Below, one piece after another: positions 28,133 through 37,401 of a stretch of 64,000 nucleotides of DNA. The stretch is taken from the NCBI RefSeq assembly GCF_003284975.1, contig NZ_QMEU01000016.1, forward strand, positions 1-64,000, written 5' to 3'. How positions within the stretch are numbered: position 1 is the first letter of the stretch; every line of letters begins with the position of its first letter. The notes beneath the pieces are model-generated. The model was not told the DNA's origin. It saw nothing but the letters and a program-made list of their open reading frames with translations, and searched no databases. The position numbers were made by a program, and so were the translations under genes. Origin of the DNA: Mycobacterium colombiense. Lineage in GTDB: Bacteria > Actinomycetota > Actinomycetes > Mycobacteriales > Mycobacteriaceae.

Positions 28133-28843
28133 ATGGACCGATGGCAAAAGCGCGTCGACTCGGGTGATTGGAATGCCATCGCCGCGGAGGTCGACGAGTA
28201 CGGCGGCGCGCTGCTGCCGCGGCTGGTCACGTCCACCGAAGCGGCCCGGCTGCGCAAGCTCTACGCCGACGACGGCCTGTTCCGGTCGACCATCGACATG
28301 GCGCCCAAACGCTATGGCGCCGGACAGTACCGCTACTTCCACACGCCCTACCCCGAACCGATCGAGGCGCTCAAGCAGGCTCTGTATCCCCGGCTGCTGC
28401 CGATAGCGCGCGAGTGGTGGGGCAAGCTCGGCCGCGACGCACCATGGCCGGACAGCCTCGACGACTGGCTGGCGACCTGCCACGCCGCCGGCCAGCACAG
28501 GTCCACCGCCCTGATGCTCAAATACGGTGCGGGCGACTGGAATGCGTTGCATCGAGATTTGTACGGTGACTTGGTTTTCCCGCTCCAGGTCGTCATCAGC
28601 CTGAGCGACCCCGACACCGACTACACCGGCGGCGAATTCCTGCTCGTCGAACAACGGCTGCGAGCCCAATCCCGCGGCATGGCAACACAACTGCCGCAGG
28701 GACACGGGTATGTGTTCACCACCCGGGAACGGCCGGTGCCCTCGGCACGGGGTTGGTCCGCCGCGCCGGTGCGCCACGGCGTCTCGGTGGTCCGCTCCGG
28801 TGAGCGCTATGCGATGGGGCTGATCTTTCACGACGCGGCGTAA
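28133..28843 (+). CDS. Putative 2-oxoglutarate/Fe(II)-dependent oxygenase
   Basis: A 236-residue protein matching Rv2227 by position. The central ALHRDLYGDLVFPLQVV has the HxD iron ligands of a double-stranded beta-helix oxygenase. TGGEFLLVEQ and the C-terminal RHGVSVVRSGERYAMGLIFH give the distal His and the 2-oxoglutarate-binding Arg. The substrate is unknown. ATG 28133 is chosen because the upstream part of the open frame runs through rnpB. It diverges from rnpB with 72 bases between them. Confidence 0.85.
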   Translation: MDRWQKRVDSGDWNAIAAEVDEYGGALLPRLVTSTEAARLRKLYADDGLFRSTIDMAPKRYGAGQYRYFHTPYPEPIEALKQALYPRLLPIAREWWGKLGRDAPWPDSLDDWLATCHAAGQHRSTALMLKYGAGDWNALHRDLYGDLVFPLQVVISLSDPDTDYTGGEFLLVEQRLRAQSRGMATQLPQGHGYVFTTRERPVPSARGWSAAPVRHGVSVVRSGERYAMGLIFHDAA

Positions 28844-28848
28844 CAGTC

Positions 28849-29481
28849 CTACCCGGTTCGTCGCAGGACCATCACGTTGTCGGCCATCGTTCCGAGTTCC
28901 CCGTTCGGGCCGACCATTTCGCGCTCGACGGCCTCGGTCCGCAGCCTCGTCCACCGCGGCGCGTCGAGATCCAGCGACCCGAGGACCTCCTCGATCCCGG
29001 CGAAGTGGTGATCGTGATGCTCCGCCCATGGCGGGGGCGCGCCGTGGTCGACGATCAACAGCACGCCACCGCGATTCACCCGCTCGGCGGCCCGCTGCAG
29101 CACCCCGTCGCGTTCCAGCCGGGCCGGTGAGTGCAGATATTGCGCGGACACCAGGTCGAAGGTCCCGTCCGGGAAGCTTTCGTTGAGATCATGGCGCGCA
29201 AAGTGGATGTACGCGAGCAGATTCCGGGCCGACGCGGCCTCGGTCGCCCGGCGCAGCGCGGTGGCCGAGACGTCCACGGCCACCACCTGCCACCCGCGCT
29301 CGGCCAACCATAAGGCGTCGGCCCCCTCCCCGCAGCCCAGGTCGAGGGCCCGGCCCACCGGCAGGTCTGCGGCCACCTCGGCCAGCCGGGGATTGACCCG
29401 TCCGCTCCACACCCGCTCCGCCGAGCGGTAACGCTCCTCCCAAAATTGCACGGCATCATCAGGTTTGCACGAATTCTCCAT
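28849..29481 (-). CDS. Class I SAM-dependent methyltransferase
   Basis: A 210-residue methyltransferase. Motif I is ALDLGCGEGADALWLAERG (about residues 47-65), motif II is VVAVDVSATAL, and the motif IV region is FDLVSAQYLH. The HHDHHF segment is unusual and might bind metal. It resembles the tellurite-resistance/thiopurine-like small methyltransferases found beside XRE regulators; the substrate is not known. ATG 29481 (MENSCKPDD) is chosen over 29538. It is divergent from the XRE-cupin gene with a 47-base spacer. Confidence 0.85.
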   Translation of the reverse strand: MENSCKPDDAVQFWEERYRSAERVWSGRVNPRLAEVAADLPVGRALDLGCGEGADALWLAERGWQVVAVDVSATALRRATEAASARNLLAYIHFARHDLNESFPDGTFDLVSAQYLHSPARLERDGVLQRAAERVNRGGVLLIVDHGAPPPWAEHHDHHFAGIEEVLGSLDLDAPRWTRLRTEAVEREMVGPNGELGTMADNVMVLRRTG

Positions 29482-29523
29482 ACCGCGAGCTTGCCTACCC
29501 CGTGCCACATTTGCCAAGCTGAA

Positions 29524-29538
29524 TTGCCATGCAGGCAA
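29524..29538. promoter_or_regulatory. Candidate operator of the XRE-cupin regulator
   Basis: TTGCC-ATGCA-GGCAA is a perfect inverted repeat that covers the regulator's own ATG (29529). Further TTGCC half-sites occur at 29491 and 29511 in the short divergent spacer, so bound protein could block both genes. The role is inferred from position and symmetry. Confidence 0.45.
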
Positions 29539-30104
29539 AAACCACCCCCGACATCGACCTCCTGGTGCGCCAGCGGCTTCGGGAACTGCGCGCGCAGCGC
29601 GGCCTGACGCTGCAGGAGGTCGGCGAGCGGGCCGGGATCGACGTCTCGACGCTCAGCCGTCTCGAATCCGGAAAGCGCCGGCTGGCGTTGGATCACCTAC
29701 CCCGGCTGGCCGGCGCCCTGTCGGTCAGCACCGACGAACTGTTGCAGGCGCCACCGGCTCCCGACCCGCGGGTGCGCGGCGCCGCGCGCACCCACCACGG
29801 CGTCACCTATTGGCCGCTGACCCGGCAGGGCCCCGCCGGCGGCCTGCACGCCTTCAAGGTCCGGGTCAGCGCGCGGCGCCGCACCCCGCCCGCCGAGCTG
29901 CCGGTGCACGAGGGCCAGGACTGGATGTATGTGCTTTCCGGGCGGATGCGGCTCATTCTGGGCGAGCGCGACTTCACCATCGACCCCGGCCAGGCCGTCG
30001 AGTTCTCGACGTGGACGCCGCACTGGTTCGGCGTGGTGGACGGCCCGGTGGAGGCCATCGTCATCTTCGGCCCGCACGGCGAGCGGCTCCACCTGCACAG
30101 CTGA
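29529..30104 (+). CDS. XRE-family transcriptional regulator with cupin domain
   Basis: A 191-residue regulator. An N-terminal Cro/C1 helix-turn-helix (LRELRAQRGLTLQEVGERAG, then IDVSTLSRLESGKRRL; residues about 17-55) joins a C-terminal cupin (about 110-185; HEGQDWMYVLSGRMRL, PGQAVEFSTWTPHWF). XRE-cupin proteins commonly sense a small molecule and regulate a divergent gene, here the methyltransferase. The inverted repeat at its start suggests autoregulation. Aconitase follows 60 bases later in the same direction. Confidence 0.92.
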   Translation: MQAKTTPDIDLLVRQRLRELRAQRGLTLQEVGERAGIDVSTLSRLESGKRRLALDHLPRLAGALSVSTDELLQAPPAPDPRVRGAARTHHGVTYWPLTRQGPAGGLHAFKVRVSARRRTPPAELPVHEGQDWMYVLSGRMRLILGERDFTIDPGQAVEFSTWTPHWFGVVDGPVEAIVIFGPHGERLHLHS

Positions 30105-30164
30105 TCGGCATCAGACCATTGCGCACGAGGTGTCCGGCGAACTCGAAACGGGGTAACCCCGGAT

Positions 30165-32117
30165 ATGGCCATGAACGTCGCCCACAAGCTCATCAGCTCG
30201 CACCTGGAATCCGGGGAGATGTTCCCGGGCGAAGAGATCGCGATCCGCATCGATCAGACGCTCACCCAGGATGCGACAGGCACGCTGGTGATGCAGGAGC
30301 TCGAGGCGCTCGAGCTCGACCGCGCCCGCACCGAGGTGAGCGTGCAGTATGTGGACCACAACCTGCTGCAGGGCGACGAGAAGAACGCCGAGGACCACGA
30401 GTATCTGCGTACCGCGGCCCAACGCTTCGGCCTGTGGTTCTCCAAACCGGGTAATGGAGTCTCGCACCCAACCCACATGCAGCGCTTCGGCATCCCCGGC
30501 AAGACAATGGTGGGCTCCGACTCCCACACCCCGGCAGCCGGATCCCTGGGCATGCTGGCGATTGGCGTCGGCGGTCTCGAGGTGGCGCTCGCCATAACCG
30601 GTCAACCGCTGCACATCCGCATGCCGGAGGTGTGGGGCGTGCGGCTCGAAGGCGAACTGCCCAAGTGGTGTTCGGCCAAAGACGTGATCCTGGAGATGCT
30701 GCGCCGCTATGACGTCAAAGGCGGGGTGAACCGGATCATCGAGTATCACGGGCCCGGCGTGACGACACTGACGGCAATGGACCGCCACGTCATCGCCAAC
30801 ATGGGGGCCGAACTCGGCGCGACGACGACGGTGTTTCCCTCCGACGAAGCAGTACGCGAATTCCTGCGCGCGGAGGGACGCGAGGACGACTGGACGGAGC
30901 TGCTGGCCGACGAAGGCGCGGGCTATGACGTCGAGGACACCATCGACCTGTCGCAGATCGAGCCGCTGATCGCCAAACCTTCGTCGCCGGGCAATGTGGT
31001 GCCGGTCCGCGAAGTGGCCGGAGAGGATATCGCCCAGGCGGTGATCGGTTCCAGCGCCAACCCCGGGCTGCGCGATTTCGCGATCGCGGCAGCAATGGTG
31101 GCGGGACGCCAGACCGCCCCACAGGTCAGCTTCGACATCAATCCCACGTCGCGCGAGATCCTGGCCGACCTGACCAAGATGGGCGCCACCCTGGAACTGG
31201 TGGTGGCCGGCGCGCGCATCCACCAGGCGGGTTGTTTGGGGTGCATCGGCATGGGCCAGGCTCCGGCCGTCGGGCGCAACTCGCTGCGCACGATGCCCCG
31301 CAACTTCCCCGGCCGGTCGGGCACCAAGGAAGATGCGGTCTGGCTGTGTTCGCCCGAGACCGCGGCGGCATCGGCGCTGACGGGCGTGATCACGGATCCG
31401 CGGGACTGGGCAGCAGAGGTGCAGATGGAGTATCCGAAACTCGATCTGCCCGAACACAATTCCGTCAATACCGCAATGCTGGTCCCCCCGCTGGACGCCG
31501 AGGAGGCGAAAAGTGTCGAACCGGTCAAGGGCCCCAACATCTCCAGCCTGCCCGAGTTGTCGCCGCTGCCGGACGAACTCGAGGCACCGGTGCTGCTCAA
31601 GGTCGGCGACAACGTGTCCACCGACGAGATCTCTCCGGCCGGCGTGCAGGCGCTTCCGCTTCGATCCAACATCCCGAAGCTGGCGATGTTCAGCTTCACC
31701 CGGATCGACGACTCCTACCCCGAGCGGGCCCAACAGGCCGGTGAGGGTGGGCACGTCATTGTCGCCGGGGAGAACTACGGCCAAGGCTCCTCACGTGAGC
31801 ACGCCGCGATCGCACCGCGCTACCTCGGGTTGCGGGTCGTCGTCGCCAAGTCCTTCGCACGCATCCACTGGCAAAACCTGGCCAACTATGGAGTTTTGGC
31901 GCTCGAATTCGAAAATCCCGACGACTACGACTCGATCGACCAGGATGACACCCTCCGCTTCCAGGATCTGGACGCGATCGATAAAGAAGATGTCCTGCAG
32001 GTCGACAATGTCAGCAAGGAATCGTCATTCGCGGTGCGGCATCGACTGTCGCCACGGCAAGTCAAGGATGTGTTGGCCGGTGGCCTGATCCCGCGACTCA
32101 ACCAAGAGCAGGGGTGA
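30165..32117 (+). CDS. Aconitate hydratase of the short (Aquifex/TIGR01342) type
   Basis: A 650-residue aconitase-family protein, shorter than the usual ~900-residue AcnA of mycobacteria. Domains: N-terminal Fe-S domains with DHNLLQGDEKN and MVGSDSHTPAAGSLGML, the cluster motif AGCLGCIGMG (Cys357 and Cys360), and a swivel domain with VIVAGENYGQGSSREHAA (substrate-binding Ser/Arg). Where other aconitases have GSCTN, this protein has GSSAN (Ser297), so the third cluster ligand is not at its usual place. It would interconvert citrate and isocitrate or a related hydroxyacid. It is absent from this place in M. tuberculosis and probably sits downstream of the XRE-cupin gene. Confidence 0.88.
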   Translation: MAMNVAHKLISSHLESGEMFPGEEIAIRIDQTLTQDATGTLVMQELEALELDRARTEVSVQYVDHNLLQGDEKNAEDHEYLRTAAQRFGLWFSKPGNGVSHPTHMQRFGIPGKTMVGSDSHTPAAGSLGMLAIGVGGLEVALAITGQPLHIRMPEVWGVRLEGELPKWCSAKDVILEMLRRYDVKGGVNRIIEYHGPGVTTLTAMDRHVIANMGAELGATTTVFPSDEAVREFLRAEGREDDWTELLADEGAGYDVEDTIDLSQIEPLIAKPSSPGNVVPVREVAGEDIAQAVIGSSANPGLRDFAIAAAMVAGRQTAPQVSFDINPTSREILADLTKMGATLELVVAGARIHQAGCLGCIGMGQAPAVGRNSLRTMPRNFPGRSGTKEDAVWLCSPETAAASALTGVITDPRDWAAEVQMEYPKLDLPEHNSVNTAMLVPPLDAEEAKSVEPVKGPNISSLPELSPLPDELEAPVLLKVGDNVSTDEISPAGVQALPLRSNIPKLAMFSFTRIDDSYPERAQQAGEGGHVIVAGENYGQGSSREHAAIAPRYLGLRVVVAKSFARIHWQNLANYGVLALEFENPDDYDSIDQDDTLRFQDLDAIDKEDVLQVDNVSKESSFAVRHRLSPRQVKDVLAGGLIPRLNQEQG

Positions 32118-32120
32118 CGT

Positions 32121-33251
32121 TTACAGGTACGCCGTCTGGTTGACCAGGCGCACCGAAGACGCTCCGTCGGAATAGAATTCGGCGATGCTCAGCGACGCGA
32201 GGTCGAGGTGCAACCGGTACAGGATGCCGGGCCCGGCGTCCAGCGCCTCGCGCAGCAGCATCTTGATGGGTGTCACGTGCGAGACCACCAGCACCGTCGT
32301 GCCCTGCTGGGCCGCGACGATCCGGTCACGAGCCGTCGACACCCGATCGGCCACCGCGTCGAAGCTCTCCCCGCCCGGCGGGGCGGTGCTGGTGTCACGC
32401 AGCCACCGGCCGTGCAGTTCGGGGTCGCGCTCGGCCGCCTCGGCGAACGTCAGCCCCTCCCAGGCCCCGAAGTCGGTCTCGATCAAGTCGTCGTCGACGG
32501 TGACGTCCAGCCCCAGCGCCTTGGCGGCGGCCGCCGCGGTGTCATAGGCCCGTTGCAACGGCGAGGCGAAGACCGCCGAAATGCCGCCGCGCTGCGCCAG
32601 ATAACGCGCCGCCGCGTCGGCCTGCCGGCGCCCCAGCTCGGTCAGCGCCGGGTTACCGCGCCCCGAATAGCGCCGGTCCACCGACAGCTCGGTCTGGCCA
32701 TGCCGCAGCAACAGCAGCCGGGTCGGGGTGCCACGCGCGCCGGTCCAGCCGGGCGCGGACGGGGACGGCGCCGCCACGGGCTCGGCCGGTTCGGGTTGCG
32801 GCGTCGGCTCAGGCTTTGGCGCCGGCTCGGGCGGTTCCGTCACAGCCTCGGCCGCGGCGTCCATCGCCTCGTTGGCCAACCGATCGGCGTGGGTGTTGCG
32901 CTCGCGGGGGATCCATGAGTAGCTGATCCGCGCGAACCGCGCCGCGCGGGTTCGGGCCTGGTTGTGCAGCTCGATCAGGTCGGGGTGCTTGACCTTCCAC
33001 CGTCCGGACATCTGTTCCACCAGCAGCTTGGAATCCAGGTACACCGCGGCCTCGGTGGCGCCCAAATTCAGCGCGTCGTCCAAACCGGCTATCAGACCTC
33101 GGTATTCGGCAACGTTGTTGGTTGCCCGGCCGATGGCCCGCTTGGCCTCGGCGAGCACGGTCGTGCGGTCCTGGTCCCACACCACCGCGCCGTATCCGGC
33201 CGGTCCGGGGTTGCCGCGCGATCCACCGTCGGCCTCGATGATGACCTTCAC
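32121..33251 (-). CDS. Bifunctional RNase HI / alpha-ribazole phosphatase (Rv2228c type)
   Basis: A 376-residue fusion. Residues 1-140 form RNase HI: IEADGGSRGNPG with Asp8, NVAEYRGL (Glu), YLDSKLLVEQ (Asp) and the terminal Asp in HADRLANEAMD. A Pro/Glu-rich linker (about 142-172) joins it to a phosphoglycerate-mutase-like phosphatase with LLLRHGQTELSVDRRYSG. In M. tuberculosis the first domain removes RNA from hybrids and the second acts as an alpha-ribazole phosphatase in cobalamin synthesis. Its start overlaps the upstream gene's stop by four bases, and its end is 3 bases from the convergent aconitase. Confidence 0.94.
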   Translation of the reverse strand: MKVIIEADGGSRGNPGPAGYGAVVWDQDRTTVLAEAKRAIGRATNNVAEYRGLIAGLDDALNLGATEAAVYLDSKLLVEQMSGRWKVKHPDLIELHNQARTRAARFARISYSWIPRERNTHADRLANEAMDAAAEAVTEPPEPAPKPEPTPQPEPAEPVAAPSPSAPGWTGARGTPTRLLLLRHGQTELSVDRRYSGRGNPALTELGRRQADAAARYLAQRGGISAVFASPLQRAYDTAAAAAKALGLDVTVDDDLIETDFGAWEGLTFAEAAERDPELHGRWLRDTSTAPPGGESFDAVADRVSTARDRIVAAQQGTTVLVVSHVTPIKMLLREALDAGPGILYRLHLDLASLSIAEFYSDGASSVRLVNQTAYL

Positions 33252-33985
33252 TGATCAAAACCCTTGACCCGCAGCAGGATCGCACCGCATTCCGGGCAGC
33301 GCACCACCTCGTCCTCGGCGGCGGCCGAGATGCGGGACAGCTCGCCGCGGTCGATCTCGAGCCGGCAGGCCCCGCACCGACGGCCCAGCAGCTGCCCGGC
33401 GCCCGGGCCTCCCCCGGCACGCTGGCGTTCGTACAGGGCGGACAGCGCCGGATCCAGTGCGGCGCTCAGCGAGTCACGCCGCGACGACTGAAGCTCGCGG
33501 GCCTCGCTGAGCTCGGCGACCGCGGCATCGAGAGCCCCGCGCGCGCTGGCCATTTCGGCCTCCAGTGACGCCAGCGTCTGCTGCTCACCGTCGAGCTGGG
33601 ATTGCAGCTCCTCGCGACGTTCCATCACCTCCAGCAGCGAGTCCTCCAGGCTGGTTTGACGACGCTGCAGGGTCTCCAGCTCGTGCTGGAGGTCCGAGAG
33701 TTGTTTGGCGTCGGTCGTTCCCGACTGCAGCAGCGAGCGGTCGCGGTCTTCGCGCTGGCGCACCGCGTCGATCTCCGCCTCGAGCCGCGCCACGTGGGCG
33801 TCGATGTCTTCCACGGCGATGCGCACGGCGGCCAGCCGGTCACCGGCGGCCTCGTATTCCGCCTGCAACCGCTCGCAGGCCTGTTGCTCCGGCAGATGCG
33901 TGGCCCGGTGTGCGATGCGGGACAGTTCGGCATCGAGTTTCGACAACTCGAGTAGGGAACGCTGCTGCGCCACTTCGGCTTTCAT
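33248..33985 (-). CDS. Coiled-coil protein with C4 zinc ribbon (Rv2229c type)
   Basis: A 245-residue protein. The first 170 residues form a long coiled coil rich in Glu, Arg, Leu and Gln. The C-terminal zinc ribbon has RRCGACR and VRCPECGA, giving four Cys ligands. The family (DUF164/zf-RING_7) resembles tether proteins such as HP0958 but has no fixed role in actinobacteria. It is coupled on both sides by four-base overlaps, in the order NIF3 gene, this gene, Rv2228c-type gene. Confidence 0.9.
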   Translation of the reverse strand: MKAEVAQQRSLLELSKLDAELSRIAHRATHLPEQQACERLQAEYEAAGDRLAAVRIAVEDIDAHVARLEAEIDAVRQREDRDRSLLQSGTTDAKQLSDLQHELETLQRRQTSLEDSLLEVMERREELQSQLDGEQQTLASLEAEMASARGALDAAVAELSEARELQSSRRDSLSAALDPALSALYERQRAGGGPGAGQLLGRRCGACRLEIDRGELSRISAAAEDEVVRCPECGAILLRVKGFDQ

Positions 33986-35115
33986 GAACTCTCATCCCCG
34001 TGCTCGACGTTCCAAGGGTCGGTGCGAATCGAGCTCACTCGCACGGGAAGCTCCGCACCGAAACGCGACCGCAGCAGGCCGGCGGCCTGTTCACACCAGG
34101 GGAATTCACTTGCCCAATGTGCCACATCGATCAAAGCCACCTCGGAGGCCCGCCGGTGCTCGTCGGCCGGGTGGTGCCGCAGATCGGCCGTCACGAAAGC
34201 CTGCACGCCCGCACGGGCCGCGGCGGCCAGCAACGAATCCCCGGCGCCGCCGCAGACGGCGACCCGCGAGACCGGCATGTCGGGGTCCCCCGCCGCCCGC
34301 ACCCCCCACGAGGTGCGCGGCAGCGCCGAGCTCACGCGAAAGACGAAGTCGCGCAACGGTTCCGTACGCGCCAGCGTCGCGACGCGGCCCAGCCCGGTAT
34401 CGCCGGGCGGGGGCACCAGCGCGAAGATGTCGAAGGCGGGCTCCTCGTAGGGATGGGCGGCGCGCATCGCCGCCAGCACCGCGGCCCGCGAACGAGCGGG
34501 CGCGACCACCTCGAACCGGTCTTCGGCCACCCGCTCGACATTGCCCACACTGCCCACCGCCGGTGCGGCGCCTTCGTGCGGCAGGAACTGCCCGATGCCG
34601 CCGACGCTCCAGCTGCAGTGCGAATAGTCACCGATATGTCCGGCGCCGGCCGCGAACACCGCCGCCCGCACCGCGTCGGCGTTCTCGGCGGGCACGTAGA
34701 CCACCCACTTGTCCAGCTCGGGTGCGTCCGTCGCCGGCTCGAGCACGGCCTCGACGTCAAGGCCCAGGGCCGCGGCCAGCGCGTCGGACACTCCCGGGCA
34801 GGCGGAGTCGGCGTTGGTGTGTGCGGTGAACAGCGAGCGTCCGGTCCGGATCAGCCGGTGCACCAGCGCGCCCTTGGGGTTGCTGGCCGCCACGGTGTCC
34901 ACGCCGCGCAACAGCAACGGGTGATGGGCCAGCAGCAGGCCGGCGTCGGGAACTTCGTCGACCACCTCCGGCGTGGCGTCGACCGCGACGGTCACCGACC
35001 GCAGCTCGTCGTTGGGGTCCCCGCACACCAGCCCCACCGAATCCCAGGACTCGGCCAGCCGCGGCGGGTAGGCCTCGTCGAGCACCGCGATGACGTCGGC
35101 CAGCTTCACGCTCAC
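33982..35115 (-). CDS. NIF3-like dinuclear metal-centre protein
   Basis: A 377-residue NIF3/YqfO family protein matching Rv2230c. Metal-binding segments are [11 protein letters not shown] (two His), AAHTNADSA and the C-terminal [14 protein letters not shown] and [10 protein letters not shown]. The middle insertion (about residues 130-230) is the CutA-like domain typical of the Gram-positive and actinobacterial group. Annotation as GTP cyclohydrolase 1 type 2 rests on homologues and is weak. Four-base overlaps link it with the cobC-like gene and the zinc-ribbon gene. Confidence 0.92.
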   Translation of the reverse strand: MSVKLADVIAVLDEAYPPRLAESWDSVGLVCGDPNDELRSVTVAVDATPEVVDEVPDAGLLLAHHPLLLRGVDTVAASNPKGALVHRLIRTGRSLFTAHTNADSACPGVSDALAAALGLDVEAVLEPATDAPELDKWVVYVPAENADAVRAAVFAAGAGHIGDYSHCSWSVGGIGQFLPHEGAAPAVGSVGNVERVAEDRFEVVAPARSRAAVLAAMRAAHPYEEPAFDIFALVPPPGDTGLGRVATLARTEPLRDFVFRVSSALPRTSWGVRAAGDPDMPVSRVAVCGGAGDSLLAAAARAGVQAFVTADLRHHPADEHRRASEVALIDVAHWASEFPWCEQAAGLLRSRFGAELPVRVSSIRTDPWNVEHGDESS

Positions 35116-36140
35116 CGGTCAGCCCCCGCGATCGCCTGTACCAGCAACGGCCACTCGCGGCGCACCGCGGCGCGCAGGTACCGCTCGTCCAGGCCGACGA
35201 ATGTGTCACAGCGACGGATGGCAATCCCCCTGTCATGCAGTCGTTTTCGTAATTGAACGGCCTCCGGCGTGCGGAACAGCACGAACGGAGCCGAACCGTC
35301 GACCACGTCGGCGCCCACCGAGGCCAGCCCGGCCACCATCTCGGCGCGCAGCTGCCCCAGTCGGGCCGCCCCGGCCGCCGCGTCGGCGACCGCCTGCCGG
35401 CCACAACACTGCGCGATGGCCGTCAGCTGCAACGTCCCCACCGGCCAGTGCGCCCGCTGGGCGGTCAGCCGCGCCAGCACCTCCGGGGAACCTAGCGCGT
35501 AGCCCACCCGCAGCCCGGCCAGCGCCCAGGTCTTGGTCAGGCTGCGCAGCACCAGCACGTCGGGCAGCGCGTCGCCGGCAAGCGATTCCGGCTCGCCGGG
35601 AATCGAGTCCGCGAACGCCTCGTCGACCACCAGGATCCGCCCGGGCCGGCGCAACGCCAGCAGTTGCTCGCGGGTGTGCAGCACCGAGGTGGGGTTGGTC
35701 GGATTCCCCACCACGACGAGGTCGGCGTCGTCGGGAACGATCGCGCCGGCCAAGCCGAACGGCGGCTCCAGCACCACGTGGTGCACCGGCACCCCGGCCG
35801 CGGTCAGCGCGACGGCCGGCTCGGTGAATGCCGGGGCGATGATCGCCGCCCGCTGCGGGCGCAGGTTGCCCAGCAGGGCGAACGCCTCGGCCACCCCGGC
35901 CAGCGGCAACACCTCGTCGCGGGTCCGGCCGTGTCGCTGGGCCGCGGCGTCCTGCGCCCGATGCGCGTCCTCTCGGCTCGGATAGCGCGCCAGGTCGGGC
36001 AGCCGCTCGGCCAGCCGGCGCAGCAGCCACTGCGGCGGTTGGCCGTGTCGAACGTTGACGGCGAAATCGAGCATCCCGGGCGCGACGGCCTGATCGCCGT
36101 GGTAGCGCGCCGCAGGCGGGCTCAGGTTCAGACTCGCCAT
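35112..36140 (-). CDS. cobC: Histidinol-phosphate aminotransferase-like CobC (L-threonine-phosphate decarboxylase family)
   Basis: A 342-residue fold-type I PLP enzyme matching Rv2231c. The PLP Lys is in [30 protein letters not shown] and [11 protein letters not shown] carry the Asn and Asp that hold the cofactor. The cobalamin role, supplying the aminopropanol arm, is inferred from the family and from the nearby ribazole phosphatase and cobD. It is the first gene of the coupled four-gene run 36140 to 32121. Confidence 0.88.
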   Translation of the reverse strand: MASLNLSPPAARYHGDQAVAPGMLDFAVNVRHGQPPQWLLRRLAERLPDLARYPSREDAHRAQDAAAQRHGRTRDEVLPLAGVAEAFALLGNLRPQRAAIIAPAFTEPAVALTAAGVPVHHVVLEPPFGLAGAIVPDDADLVVVGNPTNPTSVLHTREQLLALRRPGRILVVDEAFADSIPGEPESLAGDALPDVLVLRSLTKTWALAGLRVGYALGSPEVLARLTAQRAHWPVGTLQLTAIAQCCGRQAVADAAAGAARLGQLRAEMVAGLASVGADVVDGSAPFVLFRTPEAVQLRKRLHDRGIAIRRCDTFVGLDERYLRAAVRREWPLLVQAIAGADR

Positions 36141-36230
36141 CCGTGAAACACTAGTGCGCCGCGCGGGTCGCCCGGACGTACACCGGCATCACCGTCACGC
36201 CCGATCGCACCCATCGAGGACAATGGTGAG

Positions 36231-36911
36231 GTGACAGGCACAACGTCCGCCGATCCCCAGGCGCCAGGGGCGCAGCTGGTGATCTTCGATCTCGACGGCA
36301 CCCTGACCGATTCCGCGGAGGGGATCGTCGCCAGCTTCCTGCATGCGCTGGACCACATCGGCGCGCCCGTGCCGCCCGGCGACCTGGTTGCCCAGATCGT
36401 CGGCCCGCCGATGGACGACACCTTTCGGGCCATGCAGCTGGGCGATGACACCGAGGAGGCGATCGCGGCCTTTCGCGCCGAGTACGGCTCCCGCGGCTGG
36501 GCGATGAACGCGCTCTTCGACGGGATCGAGGCGCTGCTGGCGGACTTGCGCGCCGCCGGTGTCCGGCTGGCCGTGGCCACCTCGAAGCTGGAAACGACGG
36601 CGCGGCGCATCCTCGCCCACTTCGGGCTCGACCAGCACTTCGAGGTGATCGCCGGCGCGAGTCCCGACGGGGCACGCAAGGCCAAGGTCGAGGTGCTGGC
36701 GCACGCCCTGTCGCAGCTCGAGCCGCTGCCCGAACGGGTGCTGATGGTCGGTGACCGCAGCCACGACGTGCACGGCGCGGCCGCGCACGGCATCGACACC
36801 GTGGTGGTCGGCTGGGGTTACGGCAAGGCCGACTTCGCGGACGCGTCGCCCGCGGCCGGCGTGCTGCACGCCTCGACCATCGACGAACTACGGAGGGCGC
36901 TGGGTGTCTGA
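36231..36911 (+). CDS. ptkA: HAD hydrolase-type protein tyrosine kinase PtkA
   Basis: A 226-residue HAD-superfamily protein: motif I FDLDGTLTD (about residues 21-29), motif II VATSKLE, and motif III/IV MVGDRSHDV. In M. tuberculosis the orthologue (Rv2232) phosphorylates PtpA and itself; the autophosphorylated Tyr context VGWGYG is present here. The recalled M. tuberculosis protein has about 65 more N-terminal residues, and no upstream in-frame start was found close by. GTG 36231 is used. It overlaps ptpA by eight bases. Confidence 0.9.
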   Translation: MTGTTSADPQAPGAQLVIFDLDGTLTDSAEGIVASFLHALDHIGAPVPPGDLVAQIVGPPMDDTFRAMQLGDDTEEAIAAFRAEYGSRGWAMNALFDGIEALLADLRAAGVRLAVATSKLETTARRILAHFGLDQHFEVIAGASPDGARKAKVEVLAHALSQLEPLPERVLMVGDRSHDVHGAAAHGIDTVVVGWGYGKADFADASPAAGVLHASTIDELRRALGV

Positions 36912-37401
36912 GCGTGAACGGCTGCACGTGACGTTCGTGTGCACCGGCAACATCTGCCGTTCGGTGATGGCCGAGAAGATGTTCGCCGATCAGCTGCGCC
37001 GCCGCGGCCTGGCCGACGCGGTGCGGGTGAGCAGCGCCGGCACCGGGAATTGGCACGTCGGCGAGTGCGCCGACGAGCGCGCCGCCGACGTGCTGCGCGC
37101 CCATGGCTACAGCTGCGAGCACCGCGCCGCGCAGGTCGACGCCGAGCACCTGGGTGCCGATCTGGTGGTCGCCCTGGACCGCAACCACGCCCGAATGCTG
37201 CGGCACCTCGGCGCCGACGACGACCGCGTCCGGATGCTGCGGTCCTTCGATCCGCGCTCCGGCGCCCACACCCCCGACGTCGACGATCCCTACTACGGCG
37301 ACGCACAAGACTTCGAACGCGTCTACGCCGTCATCGAGGCCGCGCTGCCCGGCCTGCATGACTGGGTCGATGAACGGCTCGCGCAGAACGGATCGCCGTG
37401 A
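36904..37401 (+). CDS. ptpA: Low-molecular-weight protein tyrosine phosphatase PtpA
   Basis: A 165-residue LMW-PTP. The P-loop CTGNICRS (C-X5-R-S) starts at residue 12, and the general-acid loop DDPYYG carries the Asp and the Tyr pair that PtkA phosphorylates in M. tuberculosis. There PtpA is secreted into macrophages, dephosphorylates VPS33B and blocks phagosome acidification. GTG 36904 overlaps the ptkA stop region, which supports coupled translation of kinase and phosphatase. The surf1-type gene begins at its stop codon. Confidence 0.95.
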   Translation: MSERERLHVTFVCTGNICRSVMAEKMFADQLRRRGLADAVRVSSAGTGNWHVGECADERAADVLRAHGYSCEHRAAQVDAEHLGADLVVALDRNHARMLRHLGADDDRVRMLRSFDPRSGAHTPDVDDPYYGDAQDFERVYAVIEAALPGLHDWVDERLAQNGSP

